From the NCBI GenBank assembly GCA_046565765.1, contig JBKHXX010000026.1, positions 1-64,000 on the forward strand: a DNA stretch of 64,000 bases, in the 5' to 3' direction. The stretch comes from JBFMCT01 sp046565765. Lineage in GTDB: Bacteria; Actinomycetota; Acidimicrobiia; Acidimicrobiales; AC-14. Shown one piece after another: positions 23,301-28,760 of the stretch. Under the pieces are notes generated by a model. The model searched no databases. It was not told the DNA's origin and saw only the letters and a list, made by a program, of their open reading frames with translations. The position numbers were made by a program, and so were the translations under genes. How positions within the stretch are numbered: the first letter of the stretch is position 1; each line of letters starts with the position of its first letter.

Positions 23301-26300
23301 ACCGGCGGCGAGGGCGGCGACGGCGGTGCGGCCATCCCCATCGCGGCCGAGGGCGGCCTCGCCGCCAACGTGATCGTGGCCGGGGCCGTCGCCGGGCCTG
23401 TCACGGCCACCGGCGGCAGCGCCGTCGCCACCGGCCAGGCCAACGGCGGGGCCGGGGCGGACAGCACCATCGAGTCCGACCCCACCGCCACCAGCGGCGA
23501 CTCGGGCGAGGCCACGGCCCAGGGCTCGGCCACCAACACGGGCGACACGGGCCACGCCACGGCCACCGCCCACTCCAGCCCGTCGGCCCGTACCGGTGAC
23601 TCCGGCCCCACCGGCGACACGGGCACGGCCACGTCCAACGCCGACGCGGTCAACGACGCCATCCTGGGCAACGCCGCCTCGGCCGGTGGCAACGCCACCA
23701 GCGGCGACTCGGGCGACTCCGGCGACACCGGCAATGCCGCCGCCGTCGGGGAGGCCGTGGCCATCGCCAACACGGGCGCCCTGGCTCCGGCCACGTCCCA
23801 GTCCGGCGACACCGGCGTGGCCGAGAACCTCGTCCTCGCCGTCTCCCTGCCGGGCGACGGTGGCGACGGCGGTGTGGCCATCCCCATCACCGGCGAGGGC
23901 GGTGACGCCGCCAACGTGGCGGTGACCGTGCTCAACACCGGCGCCCAGACCGCCCGCGGGGGCAGCAGCGTGGCCACCGCCCAGGTCAACGGGGCAGCCG
24001 GCGGCTCCGCCACCATCACGTCCAGCCCGTCGGCCACCTCCGGCAACTCGGGGGCGTCCACGGCCCAGTCCAGCGCCACCAACACCGGCGACACGGGCAA
24101 CGCCCGGGCCACGGCCACGGCCAGCCCGTCGGCGACGTCGGGCAACTCCGGCCCCACCGGGCGCACCGGCGACACCGAGACCAGCCCGGTGGCCACCAAC
24201 GGCGACATCCTCGGCACCGCCATCGCAGTGGGTGGCAACGCCACCTCGGGCGACTCGGGCGACTCCGGCGACACCGGCGACGCGGCGGCGGCCGGCTTCG
24301 TCTTCGCCGGCGCCAACACCGGTGCCGTGGCCTCCTCCGACTCCCTCAGCGGGGAGACGGGCGACGCCACCAACCTGGCCGCCCTGCTCGCCGTCGGTGG
24401 TCTCGGGGGCAACGGCGGCGTGGCCGTGCCCATCGCCGCCGGCGGCGGTGCCGCCGCCAACATCAATGCCAGCGTGGTCTCGACGGGGGCCCAGACGGCG
24501 GCCGGCGGCAGCGCCGTCGCCACCGGCGAGGGCAACGGCGGGGCGGGCGGCGACTCCGACGTCACCACCGAGCCCGAGGCCACCTCGGGTGACAGCGGCG
24601 ACGTGACGAGCCAGTCGTCGTCGACCAACACCGGCGACACCGGCAACGCCACCGCCATCGGCGTGGCCAGCCCCATCGCCCGCACGGGCGACTCGGGCGG
24701 CACGGGGGAGACGGGCAACGCCACCGCCAACGGCACCGTCGACAACAGCGCCATCCTTGGTGCGTCGGCGGCCGTGGGCGGCAACGCCACCAGCGGCGAC
24801 TCGGGCGACTCCGGCGACACCGGCGACGCCACCGCCGTGGGCGTGGCCGAGGTCATCGCCTCCTCCGGGGCGTTGTCCGACGCCATCGGCACCTCGGGCG
24901 ACACCGGCGACGCCGAGAACGAGGTCGGCCTCGTCGGCCTGGCCGGCGACGGCGGGGACGGTGGTGCCGTTCTGGGCATCGCCGGCCCCGGTGGCCCGGC
25001 CGTCAACGTGCTGGCCGCCGTGGTCTCCACCGGCAACCAGACCGCCGGCGGCGGTTCCACGGTGGCGACCGGTGCGGCCAACGGCGGCGCCGGCGGTGCG
25101 GTGAGCAGCACCGTCACGCCCAAGGCCGAGTCGGGCGACAGCGGCGACGTCGACACCCAGGCGTCGGCCACCAACACCGGCGACACCGGCAACGCCACCG
25201 CCGCGGCGGTGGCCAACCCGATCGCCGTCTCCGGCGACTCGGGCGACACCGGCGGCACCGGCGACGCCACCGCCAGCCCGGCGGCGGTCAACGGCGCCAT
25301 CCTGGGCACCGTCCTGGCCGTGGGCGGCAACGCCACCTCCGGTGACACCGGCGACTCGGGTGACACCGGCGACGCCGACGCCACCGCCGAGGCGTCGGCC
25401 AGCGCCAACAGCGGCGCGGTGGCCGTGTCCGACGGCCTGTCGGGCGACACCGGCGAGGCCGACAACGACATCCTGGCCCTCGGCGTGGCCGGGGACGGGG
25501 GCGCAGGCGGCGCGACACTGCCGCTGGCCGCCACCGGCGGCCCCGCCGCCAACGTGGCCGTCACCGTCGCCTCCACCGGCAACCAGTCGGCGCTGGGCGG
25601 CTCGGCCGTCGCCACCGGCCAGGCCAACGGCGGCGCCGGCGGCGCGGTCAGCACCACGGCCACCCCGACGGCCACGTCGGGCGACACCGGCGGCGTCCGC
25701 ACCCAGGCCTCGTCGACCAACTCGGGCGACACCGGCGACGCCACGTCGTCGGCCACGGCCAACCCGGCCGCCGTCTCCGGCAACTCCGGCGACACCGGCG
25801 AGTCGGGCGACGCCACGGCCGAGCCCATCGCCCTCAACGACGCCATCCTCGGGACGGCCGTCGTGGTCGGCGGCAACGCCACCTCGGGCGACACCGGCGA
25901 CTCGGGCGACACCGGGGACGCCTCGGTGGCCGCCACCGCCACGTCGGAGGCCAACAGCGGTGCCGCCAGCATCGCCCTGGGCGCCTCCGGCAACTCGGGC
26001 GGGGCCGACAACGACGCCGTGATCCTCGGGCTGGCCGGCAACGGCGGCGCCGGCGGCGTGGCCATCCCGCTGGCAGTGGCCGGCGGTCCGGCCATCAACG
26101 CCACCCTCGGTGGCGGTGGCGCCCTCACGGCCGCCGGCGGTTCGGCGGTGGCCGTGGGCCAGGCCAACGGCGGCGCCGGCGGCGCCGTCACCAGCGACGC
26201 CACCCTGCGGGCCACCTCCGGCAACACCGGCAACGTGACCGTCCAGTCGTCGTCCACCAACACGGGCGACACCGGCAACGCCACGTCGGCCGCCGAGGCC

Positions 26301-28109
26301 AGCCCCACCGCCGTCTCCGGCGACTCGGGCGACACGGGTGCTTCGGGTTCGGCTTCGGCCCTGCCCGTCGCCCACAACACCGCCATCCTGGGCACGGCGG
26401 CGGCCGCCGGCGGCAACACCACCACCGGTGACACCGGCGACTCCGGTGACACCGGCGACGCCGACGCCGCCTCCACCGCCGACAGCTTGGCCACGTCCGG
26501 CGCCCACTCGGTGGGCGAGGGCGTGTCGGGCGCCAGCGGTCCCGCCACCAACGAGGTCGACGTGCTCGGCCTCGGCGGTACGGGCGCCGACGGCGGCCTG
26601 GTCCTGCCTCTCGCCGCCACCGGTGGCGCCGCCCTCAACGTGAGCCTCGGCCCCGTGGTCTCGGCCACGGCCGCCGGCGGCTCGTCGGTGGCGGTCGGCG
26701 CAGCCAACGGCGGTTCGGGGGGTGGCTCCGACCAGGACCTCGACCTGGGCGCCGAGTCGGGCGCCACGGGCGATGTCGACGTCCAGTCGTCGGCCACCAA
26801 CACCGGTGACACCGGCAACGCCACGTCGTCGGCCCGGGCCAACCCGGCGGCGGCCACGGGTGCGTCCGGCACCACCGGCGACACCCCGTCCGTCTCCCAG
26901 GACCTCACGGTGGTCAACCCGGCCCTGCTGGGCACCACCATCGTGGTGGGCGGCACGATCACGTCCGGTGACTCCGGCGACTCCGGCGACTCCGGCGGCG
27001 CTTCGGCGGCCGGCGTCGCCGACTCGCTGGCCAACACCGGCGCCCAGGCCGACGGCGAGGCGGAGTCCGGCCCGAGCGGCATCGCCGAGAACGACGCCGA
27101 CGCCTTCACCCTCGGCGGGGACGGCGGGGCGGCAGGGGTCTCCCTGCCTCTCGCCGGCGCCGGTGCCCCGGCCATCAACGTGGTCGTGGCCGGCGTCAAC
27201 ACCGCCGCCGGCGGCTCGGCCATCGCCACCAGCGAGACCACCGGGGGCAGCGGGGCCGACGGCGAGCTCACCGTCGACACTGACGCCGGTTCCGGCGGCT
27301 CGGGCGACGCCACGGCGCAGACCTCGTCGTCCAACTCGGGCGACACGGGCCACGCCACGTCGGGTTCGGAGTCCAGCCCCACCACCGCCACCGGCACCAC
27401 CCCCGGCACCGGGAGCTCCGGCACCGCCAGCACGTCCGGCGAGTCGGGCACCACGCCGGTCACGGGCAACGCCGACGCCGTCCTGGCCACGTCCCTCGTC
27501 GCCGACGCCCTCGCCGCCACCACCGGTGGCTCGAGCGCCGGCGCGGTGGGCGGGGCGGCCACGGCCGGTTCCGGCTCGGGTGGCTCGGGCTCCGGCTCGG
27601 GCGGCTCGGGCGGCGGCAGCGGCTCGGGCGGCTCGGGCGGCGGCACCGCCCGGGGCGGCTCCACCCTCGGCGGCGGCTCGGGCGGCGCCCAGTCGCCCAC
27701 CGCCTCCGGCGGCGCCCACGCCGACGAGACGTCGGTGGCGTCGGGGGATGCGACTGCTCTCAACAACTCCACGGCGTCGGGGACGTCCCGGGCTACGAAC
27801 AACTCCACCGCTTCGGGCGACGCCATCGCCGACAACGGATCGGTGGCCTCGGGCTGCTCCACGGCGATCAACCACTCCACCGCCTCCGGCGACTGCGGTC
27901 CCGGTGGGAGGACGGTGACCACCACCCCGCCCGTGGGCGGCGGCGGCGTCACCACCACCACCGGCGCCCGCACCGCGGCCGGCGGAGGGGCCCTGGCCCG
28001 CACCGGTATGGACGTCGACGCCATGGCCGAGGCGGCCGCGGCGGCCACGCTCCTCGGTGCCGGTCTACTCGGCCTGAGCCGCAGGAAGCGCAAGCCGCTG
28101 GCGGGGTGA
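11331..28109 (+). CDS. Giant LARTG-anchored repetitive surface protein (about 5592 aa)
   Basis: Starts are possible at 11295, 11331, 11364 and 11388. I chose 11331 because a GGGGGAG sequence lies 9-10 nt upstream; the signal peptide (charged start, hydrophobic run to about residue 48, VGQ|SS) fits any of them. A Thr/Ala/Pro linker follows, then 23 tandem units from about residue 231 to 5335. Up to about residue 3275 the units are 263-305 aa and carry GGAGG and FGGFGG blocks; afterwards they are mostly about 182 aa and richer in SGDSGDTGDA. The end has a Gly/Ser linker, 12-residue SxASGxAxAxNx repeats, C-x12-C, LARTG, a hydrophobic segment and SRRKRK. No enzyme domain is visible. I infer an extracellular structural, adhesive or matrix protein. 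Glycine blocks may pack as polyglycine-II helices and Asp runs may bind cations; both ideas are untested. Confidence 0.88.
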   Translation: MTRSNDKDKNNMSGRTGRGMTNDRKAAVLGVPLATILLFLGAGPAVGQSSTTAPATTAPATTAPPATAAPAPTTAPAPAPVLGSAGVVSEPAPAAAEPVQGAILPPNSGGTGIAGDTGDGTSTGNATSRANTGAASSANAVSGGSGNAVNNTNVAAVGGDGGAGGVSAPTAGNGGGAANIVASTGPGSNTATARGGSSVATGAANGGAGGGSTVNLAPAATSGATGAATAQSSSSNSGNTGNATSSATANPSSTSGTSGNSGSTGNATSNPFALNTGLLSITPVGNQQGGTSSGGQTSGGNPLGGSGVASGGAGGILGNANASGGSATSGSTGATGATGNVNSTGIAASSANTGAQSASNALSGDSGNARNDTDVVSVGGTGGAGGVVVANAGNGGAALNVIAAGTSAAGGAGGAGVPGAGGAGGGGGGAAVGLPGGAGGAGGAGGGGGGAGGAGGAGGAGGAGFGGFGGAGGNGGNGLGGAGGAGGAGVAASGSPTAVGGSSVATGVAHGGAGGASSVTASPTATSGASGASLNQSSATNDGDTGNATSSATASPEGTSGDSGDSGDTGDATSTPTATNDAILGTATATGGAATSGNTGASGDTGDVTVVGIADSFANSGAHASGSSVSGDTGDADNDTDVLALGGVGGDGGVVLATSGNGGAALNVQLGGTGGAGGAGGTGTGGTGGTGGTGGAGTGAAGGAGGTGGAGGGGVAGGAGGAGGAGGTGGAGFGGFGGAGGTGGTGTGGTGGAGGVGGAVSGSPTATGGSSVAVGAANGGAGGSAEVDFGSPTAITGGSGASTSQSSATNNGDTGNATSTAVASPRGTSGDSGDTGDSGDATSTPKATNSGILGTAEATGGAATSGNTGGSGDTGDVAVVGLATSTANSGAISAADSRSGDSGDAANDTLTVVLGGTGGAGGVVVPTSDAGGPAANVMIGGTGGAGGTGGAGVGGTGGTGGAGGAGFGGIGGTGGAGGAGGAALAAAVAPFATANAFGGFGGPGGAGGAGGAGFGGFGGPGGTGGAGVGGTGGAGGAGGAVTGSPTATGGSSVAVGEANGGAGGASRISASPTATSGATGVSTAQSSSTNTGDTGNATSTAVANPSATSGDSGDTGDSGRALSEATATNSAILGDATATAGPANSGGSGDTGDTGDASAVGVANSFASSGANSIADSDSGDSGDALNVFTPVVLGAAGGAGGVVIPTAGPGGAAVNVIVGGTGATGGTGGTGTGGAGGAGGVGGGAFGGFGGAGGAGGEGGDAAAVAAGPFSTANAFGGFGGAGGTGGAGGAGFGGFGGPGGTGGTGTGGTGGIGGAGGAVNVSPTAVGGSSVATGQANGGAGAEVELEIGSPTTISGDTGLSRAQSSATNTGDTGNATSTAVANPSATTGDSGDSGDSGEAVSGATATNTGILGEATAVGAAANSGDSGDTGDTGDATSLGVASSFADSGATSVATSDSGDTGGALNLLDVVLVGGIGGAGGVVLPTSGAGGPAVNVIVGGAGATGGAGGASTGGAGGAGGAGGAAFGGFGGAGGVGGAGGDAAAILAPTAAFGVGNAFGGFGGPGGAGGLGGLGFGGFGGAGGTGGASAGGTGGAGGAGGAVTGSATARGGSSVATGQANGGAGATVDFTGTPWAESGDSGAAIAQSSATNTGDTGNATSSATANPTSTSGDSGDSGDSGPARARTTSSNTGLSITVPGVSTTIPGVGGSSNITGGPANSGDSGDTGDTGDAAAAGTADSTALSGATSSADAESGDSGDAVNLTSLTLIGGTGGDGGLVAPVAGPGGGAINVVVGGTGATGGVGGASTGGVGGPGGAGGAGFGGFGGPGGAGGAGGVGLAVAFAPFGTANAFGGFGGPGGVGGAGAAGFGGFGGPGGTGGASTGGTGGAGGVGGAVNTSPTATGGSSVATGEANGGAGAIASLTSTPTAVSGATGAARAQSSATNTGDTGNASSTATANPSARSGNSGDSGNSGLANSTRGAATSGDSGDTGDTGDAAAVGDATSLANSGALSEAESDSGDSGDAVNDDLLLVAGGTGGDGGVAIPVAGDGGLAANVVIGGTGGTGATGGASTGGAGGAGGLGGAAFGGFGAAGGVGGAGGAAAAVVGPAAAFGVGNAFGGFGGPGGAGAAGGAAFGGFGGGGGTGGASTGGAGGAGGAGGAVSGNPTALGGSSVATGTANGGAGAEADIEATPEATSGDTGEAWAQSSATNTGDTGNAGASATANPTATSGDSGDSGATGTATAPRAAARSGNSGDTGDTGDALVAGSAAAFANSGAASSADADSGDTGDADNLQVLLALGGEGGDGGVAIPIAGDGGLAANLMVGGTGGAGGTGGASTGGAGGAGGLGGAAFGGFGGPGGAGGVGGAAAAAIAAPFGVANAFGGFGGPGGPGGAGGAGFGGFGGAGGTGGASTGGAGGTGGAGGAVTGNPTARGGSSVSVASADGGDGASSTVSADPEATSGDSGASTAQSSATNTGDTGNAGAAAVSSGDATSGDSGDSGRTGNATGATAQAAPAFSGDSGDTGDTGNSVSVGEAEANANSGAYTEAESDSGDTGDAANVVFALALPGDGGDGGVAIPVAGDGGAAVNVLLGGTGGAGATGGASTGGAGGAGGAGGAGFGGFGGAGGVGGAGGDAAVVIGPAAAFGVGNAFGGFGGAGGAGGAGGAGFGGFGGAGGTGGASTGGRGGTGGAGGAASGNPVSTAGSSVAVGTADGGAGADASADVTPVARSGNSGASTAQSSATNTGNTGNAGASATANPSSTSGDSGRSGNTGTASGRGATSGDSGDTGDTGDAASAAEAEANANSGAAVVTDAESGDTGDATNVDIVVAIGADGGDTGAVLPVAGAGGAVLTVIAGATGGAGGAGGAAAGGAGGAGGAGGAGFGGFGGAGGAGGAGGGAAAIVLNPFGVGNSFGGAGGAGGAGGAGGAGFGGFGGPGGTGGAATGGAGGAGGAGGAASGSPVVTAGSGIAVGSSTPGTAGGATITSDPEAVSGDSGEARAQGSATNTGDTGNAIAVATANPESTSGDSGDSGTTGNATASPTATNNSILGTATATGGAATSGDSGDTGNTGDSVALGEATANANSGAFVAADAESGDTGDAANVSFLLAVGADGGDAGLSSTTITPGPSPVTIILPAGGGAGGAGGPAAGGAGGAGGAGAAGFGGAGGGGGAGGAGGAGGVPGGAGGAGGAGGAGAGLGGAGGAGGGTGTGTTGAGGAPGLGGLGLASATVTPGSSVAVGEATGGAGANASITSTPTARSGNSGASTAQASATNTGDTGDATAQATASPSATSGDSGDSGDTGDADSSPSAVNNGILGSAVATSGNATSGDSGDTGDTGDALSVGVANSAANSGAVAQASSLSGDTGDAFNDSTLIAIAGDGGDAGVALPVAGAPGDALNVTIGGGGAAITVTARGGNSVAAGSANGGDGGEADITSTPTATSGDTGDSTAQASATNNGDTGNALATSVSSGSATSGDSGDSGDTGDAVADATAVNTNILGRAVATGGNARSGDSGDSGDTGDAAALGEAASAASSGAVADSVAASGDSGDADNVVTALALGGEGGDGGLVVAVAGDGGDAVNAVLAPANAIVNATATGGSAVAVGQADGGDGGESTVEVTPTATSGDSGAALSQSSATNDGDTGDARAISVGSPTARSGDSGDTGDTGMADANASAANAAILGTATAVNGNATSGNSGDSGDTGDAIAGPGGNATSGDSGDTGDTGDALAEPVAVNAAILGNALATGGNATSGDSGDSGDTGDAVITGPPVVALANSGATASSVSESGDTGDAANDVLALGAGGAGGGGGAVVTVAGAGGDAANIIVAGAVAGATATGGSSVATGQANGGAGGASSLTSSPTATSGNSGPATARGSSTNDGDTGDATATAVGGGSAVSGNSGATGNTGDAGASPAATNIADVLGLSVAVGGNATSGDSGDSGDTGDATAESAAFASANTGADAPVDATSGDTGDADNGLLLISTGGEGGDGGAAIPIAAEGGLAANVIVAGAVAGPVTATGGSAVATGQANGGAGADSTIESDPTATSGDSGEATAQGSATNTGDTGHATATAHSSPSARTGDSGPTGDTGTATSNADAVNDAILGNAASAGGNATSGDSGDSGDTGNAAAVGEAVAIANTGALAPATSQSGDTGVAENLVLAVSLPGDGGDGGVAIPITGEGGDAANVAVTVLNTGAQTARGGSSVATAQVNGAAGGSATITSSPSATSGNSGASTAQSSATNTGDTGNARATATASPSATSGNSGPTGRTGDTETSPVATNGDILGTAIAVGGNATSGDSGDSGDTGDAAAAGFVFAGANTGAVASSDSLSGETGDATNLAALLAVGGLGGNGGVAVPIAAGGGAAANINASVVSTGAQTAAGGSAVATGEGNGGAGGDSDVTTEPEATSGDSGDVTSQSSSTNTGDTGNATAIGVASPIARTGDSGGTGETGNATANGTVDNSAILGASAAVGGNATSGDSGDSGDTGDATAVGVAEVIASSGALSDAIGTSGDTGDAENEVGLVGLAGDGGDGGAVLGIAGPGGPAVNVLAAVVSTGNQTAGGGSTVATGAANGGAGGAVSSTVTPKAESGDSGDVDTQASATNTGDTGNATAAAVANPIAVSGDSGDTGGTGDATASPAAVNGAILGTVLAVGGNATSGDTGDSGDTGDADATAEASASANSGAVAVSDGLSGDTGEADNDILALGVAGDGGAGGATLPLAATGGPAANVAVTVASTGNQSALGGSAVATGQANGGAGGAVSTTATPTATSGDTGGVRTQASSTNSGDTGDATSSATANPAAVSGNSGDTGESGDATAEPIALNDAILGTAVVVGGNATSGDTGDSGDTGDASVAATATSEANSGAASIALGASGNSGGADNDAVILGLAGNGGAGGVAIPLAVAGGPAINATLGGGGALTAAGGSAVAVGQANGGAGGAVTSDATLRATSGNTGNVTVQSSSTNTGDTGNATSAAEASPTAVSGDSGDTGASGSASALPVAHNTAILGTAAAAGGNTTTGDTGDSGDTGDADAASTADSLATSGAHSVGEGVSGASGPATNEVDVLGLGGTGADGGLVLPLAATGGAALNVSLGPVVSATAAGGSSVAVGAANGGSGGGSDQDLDLGAESGATGDVDVQSSATNTGDTGNATSSARANPAAATGASGTTGDTPSVSQDLTVVNPALLGTTIVVGGTITSGDSGDSGDSGGASAAGVADSLANTGAQADGEAESGPSGIAENDADAFTLGGDGGAAGVSLPLAGAGAPAINVVVAGVNTAAGGSAIATSETTGGSGADGELTVDTDAGSGGSGDATAQTSSSNSGDTGHATSGSESSPTTATGTTPGTGSSGTASTSGESGTTPVTGNADAVLATSLVADALAATTGGSSAGAVGGAATAGSGSGGSGSGSGGSGGGSGSGGSGGGTARGGSTLGGGSGGAQSPTASGGAHADETSVASGDATALNNSTASGTSRATNNSTASGDAIADNGSVASGCSTAINHSTASGDCGPGGRTVTTTPPVGGGGVTTTTGARTAAGGGALARTGMDVDAMAEAAAAATLLGAGLLGLSRRKRKPLAG
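12021..27350 (+). repeat. Tandem in-frame protein-coding repeats, giant gene 2
   Basis: Twenty-three copies of the QSSATN(T)GDTGNA-type anchor start near 12021, 12936, 13743, 14583, 15426, 16272, 17154, 17955, 18750, 19560, 20349, 21153, 21702, 22251, 22971, 23520, 24066, 24612, 25158, 25704, 26244, 26784 and 27318. Spacing is 789-915 nt up to 21153 and then 534-549 nt, with one 720-nt unit. All are in frame. The long units contain the GGFGGPGGAGG inserts and the short units lack them. Confidence 0.87.
27993..28007 (+). other. LARTG sorting-type motif of giant protein 2
   Basis: L-A-R-T-G is followed by an Ala/Leu hydrophobic segment and the basic tail SRRKRKPLAG, the canonical three-part layout of a sortase substrate. 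Confidence 0.65.
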
Positions 28110-28140
28110 TCTGTAACACCAACAACACCAACATCATTGG

Positions 28141-28169
28141 TTGACGCAGGAAACAGTCCCAACTAGGTT
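28141..28169 (+). promoter_or_regulatory. Sigma-70-type promoter of the 153-aa surface protein
   Basis: TTGACG (28141-28146) and TAGGTT (28164-28169) are separated by exactly 17 nt in a relatively AT-rich gap. A GAAGGAAGG ribosome-binding site ends just before the ATG at 28197. This gene can therefore be transcribed independently of the giant gene. Confidence 0.6.
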
Positions 28170-28196
28170 GAACCGAACCCAGAAGAAGGAAGGGCG

Positions 28197-28658
28197 ATGA
28201 TCAGGGATACAAGACGAGCGGGAGCATGTCTGCTGGCGCTGAGCAGCGTGGTCGCCATGTTGACCCTGCTGGCGGGTCCGGCGGGCGCCCAGACCAGCGG
28301 CGGAGCGGTCGCAGTCGACGGTTCGGTGGCCAGCGGCTCGGCGCACGCGGCGCGTGAGTCCACCGCATCGGGGGAGTCCACCGCCACCGACGGCTCCACT
28401 GCGTCGGGGTGCTCCACCGCAGACAACGAGTCCACGGCTTCGGGCGACGGCACCTGCCGCCGCACCACGGCCACCACCCGTCCGGTCACCGGCGGGGGCG
28501 GCGGCGGCACCACCGCCCGTCCCGCCGCCACTGCCGGCCGGCTCGCCCTCACCGGCGACTGGTCCACCCCGATGGCCGCGGTGGCCGCCCTGGCCATCGT
28601 CCTCGGCGGGCTGATGGTCGTCGCCGGCTCCGACCGGCGGGCCAAGGTCCGGGGCTAG
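28197..28658 (+). CDS. Small LALTG-anchored surface protein (153 aa)
   Basis: The ATG lies behind GAAGGAAGG and opens a signal peptide ending near GPAGAQ. The mature part has 12-residue repeats (SVASGSAHAARE, STASGESTATDG type), a C-x14-C pair, a Thr/Gly-rich stalk, LALTG, a hydrophobic helix and a basic tail (SDRRAKVRG). It is the fourth consecutive protein with the same terminal module and closely parallels the 182-aa protein at 10763. Its own promoter lies upstream and a strong hairpin downstream, so it may be expressed as a single gene. Function is unknown; wall anchoring is inferred from the motif. Confidence 0.83.
   Translation: MIRDTRRAGACLLALSSVVAMLTLLAGPAGAQTSGGAVAVDGSVASGSAHAARESTASGESTATDGSTASGCSTADNESTASGDGTCRRTTATTRPVTGGGGGGTTARPAATAGRLALTGDWSTPMAAVAALAIVLGGLMVVAGSDRRAKVRG
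28542..28556 (+). other. LALTG sorting-type motif
   Basis: L-A-L-T-G precedes the hydrophobic helix and basic tail of the 153-aa protein. Confidence 0.55.
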
Positions 28659-28678
28659 CCCCAAGGAAGTTCACGAGC

Positions 28679-28708
28679 GCTCGCCGGCCGCACGCGCGGT
28701 CGGCGAGC
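28679..28708 (+). terminator. Strong GC hairpin after the surface-protein block
   Basis: Arms GCTCGCCGGCCGC and GCGGTCGGCGAGC pair over 13 bp (one G-U) around a 4-nt loop, 20 nt after the stop codon. There is no U-run, as is common for actinobacterial hairpin terminators. Confidence 0.55.
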
Positions 28709-28760
28709 CTCGTCGCGTCCTGCCCCCAAATCCGGTGCGGTGGGTGCGACACTGAACGCT

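Noticed and set aside
1..27400. Regular repeats considered as a CRISPR or non-coding satellite array
   Set aside because: Units are 540-915 nt, diverged, always in multiples of three and in frame with a secreted protein; no short identical repeat-spacer pattern.
1..27400. Mycobacterial PE_PGRS proteins
   Set aside because: GGAGG blocks are similar but there is no PE domain, and the SGDSGDTGD and QSSATN anchors and LAxTG ends are not PE_PGRS features.
11229..27875. A 5548-codon open frame on the minus strand opposite giant gene 2
   Set aside because: GCC/GGC/ACC-rich codons leave every frame without stops. This frame is Arg/Ala/Gly-rich nonsense, lacks a signal or start context, and the plus frame has signal peptide, phased repeats and sorting signal.
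13742..28162. Pro/Ala-rich (PPAPPAPP) minus-strand frames of 739-2321 codons (13742-18964, 18974-21193, 21197-28162)
   Set aside because: They are the exact antisense of GGAGG and SGDSGD coding repeats, so their regularity is a reflection of the real gene.
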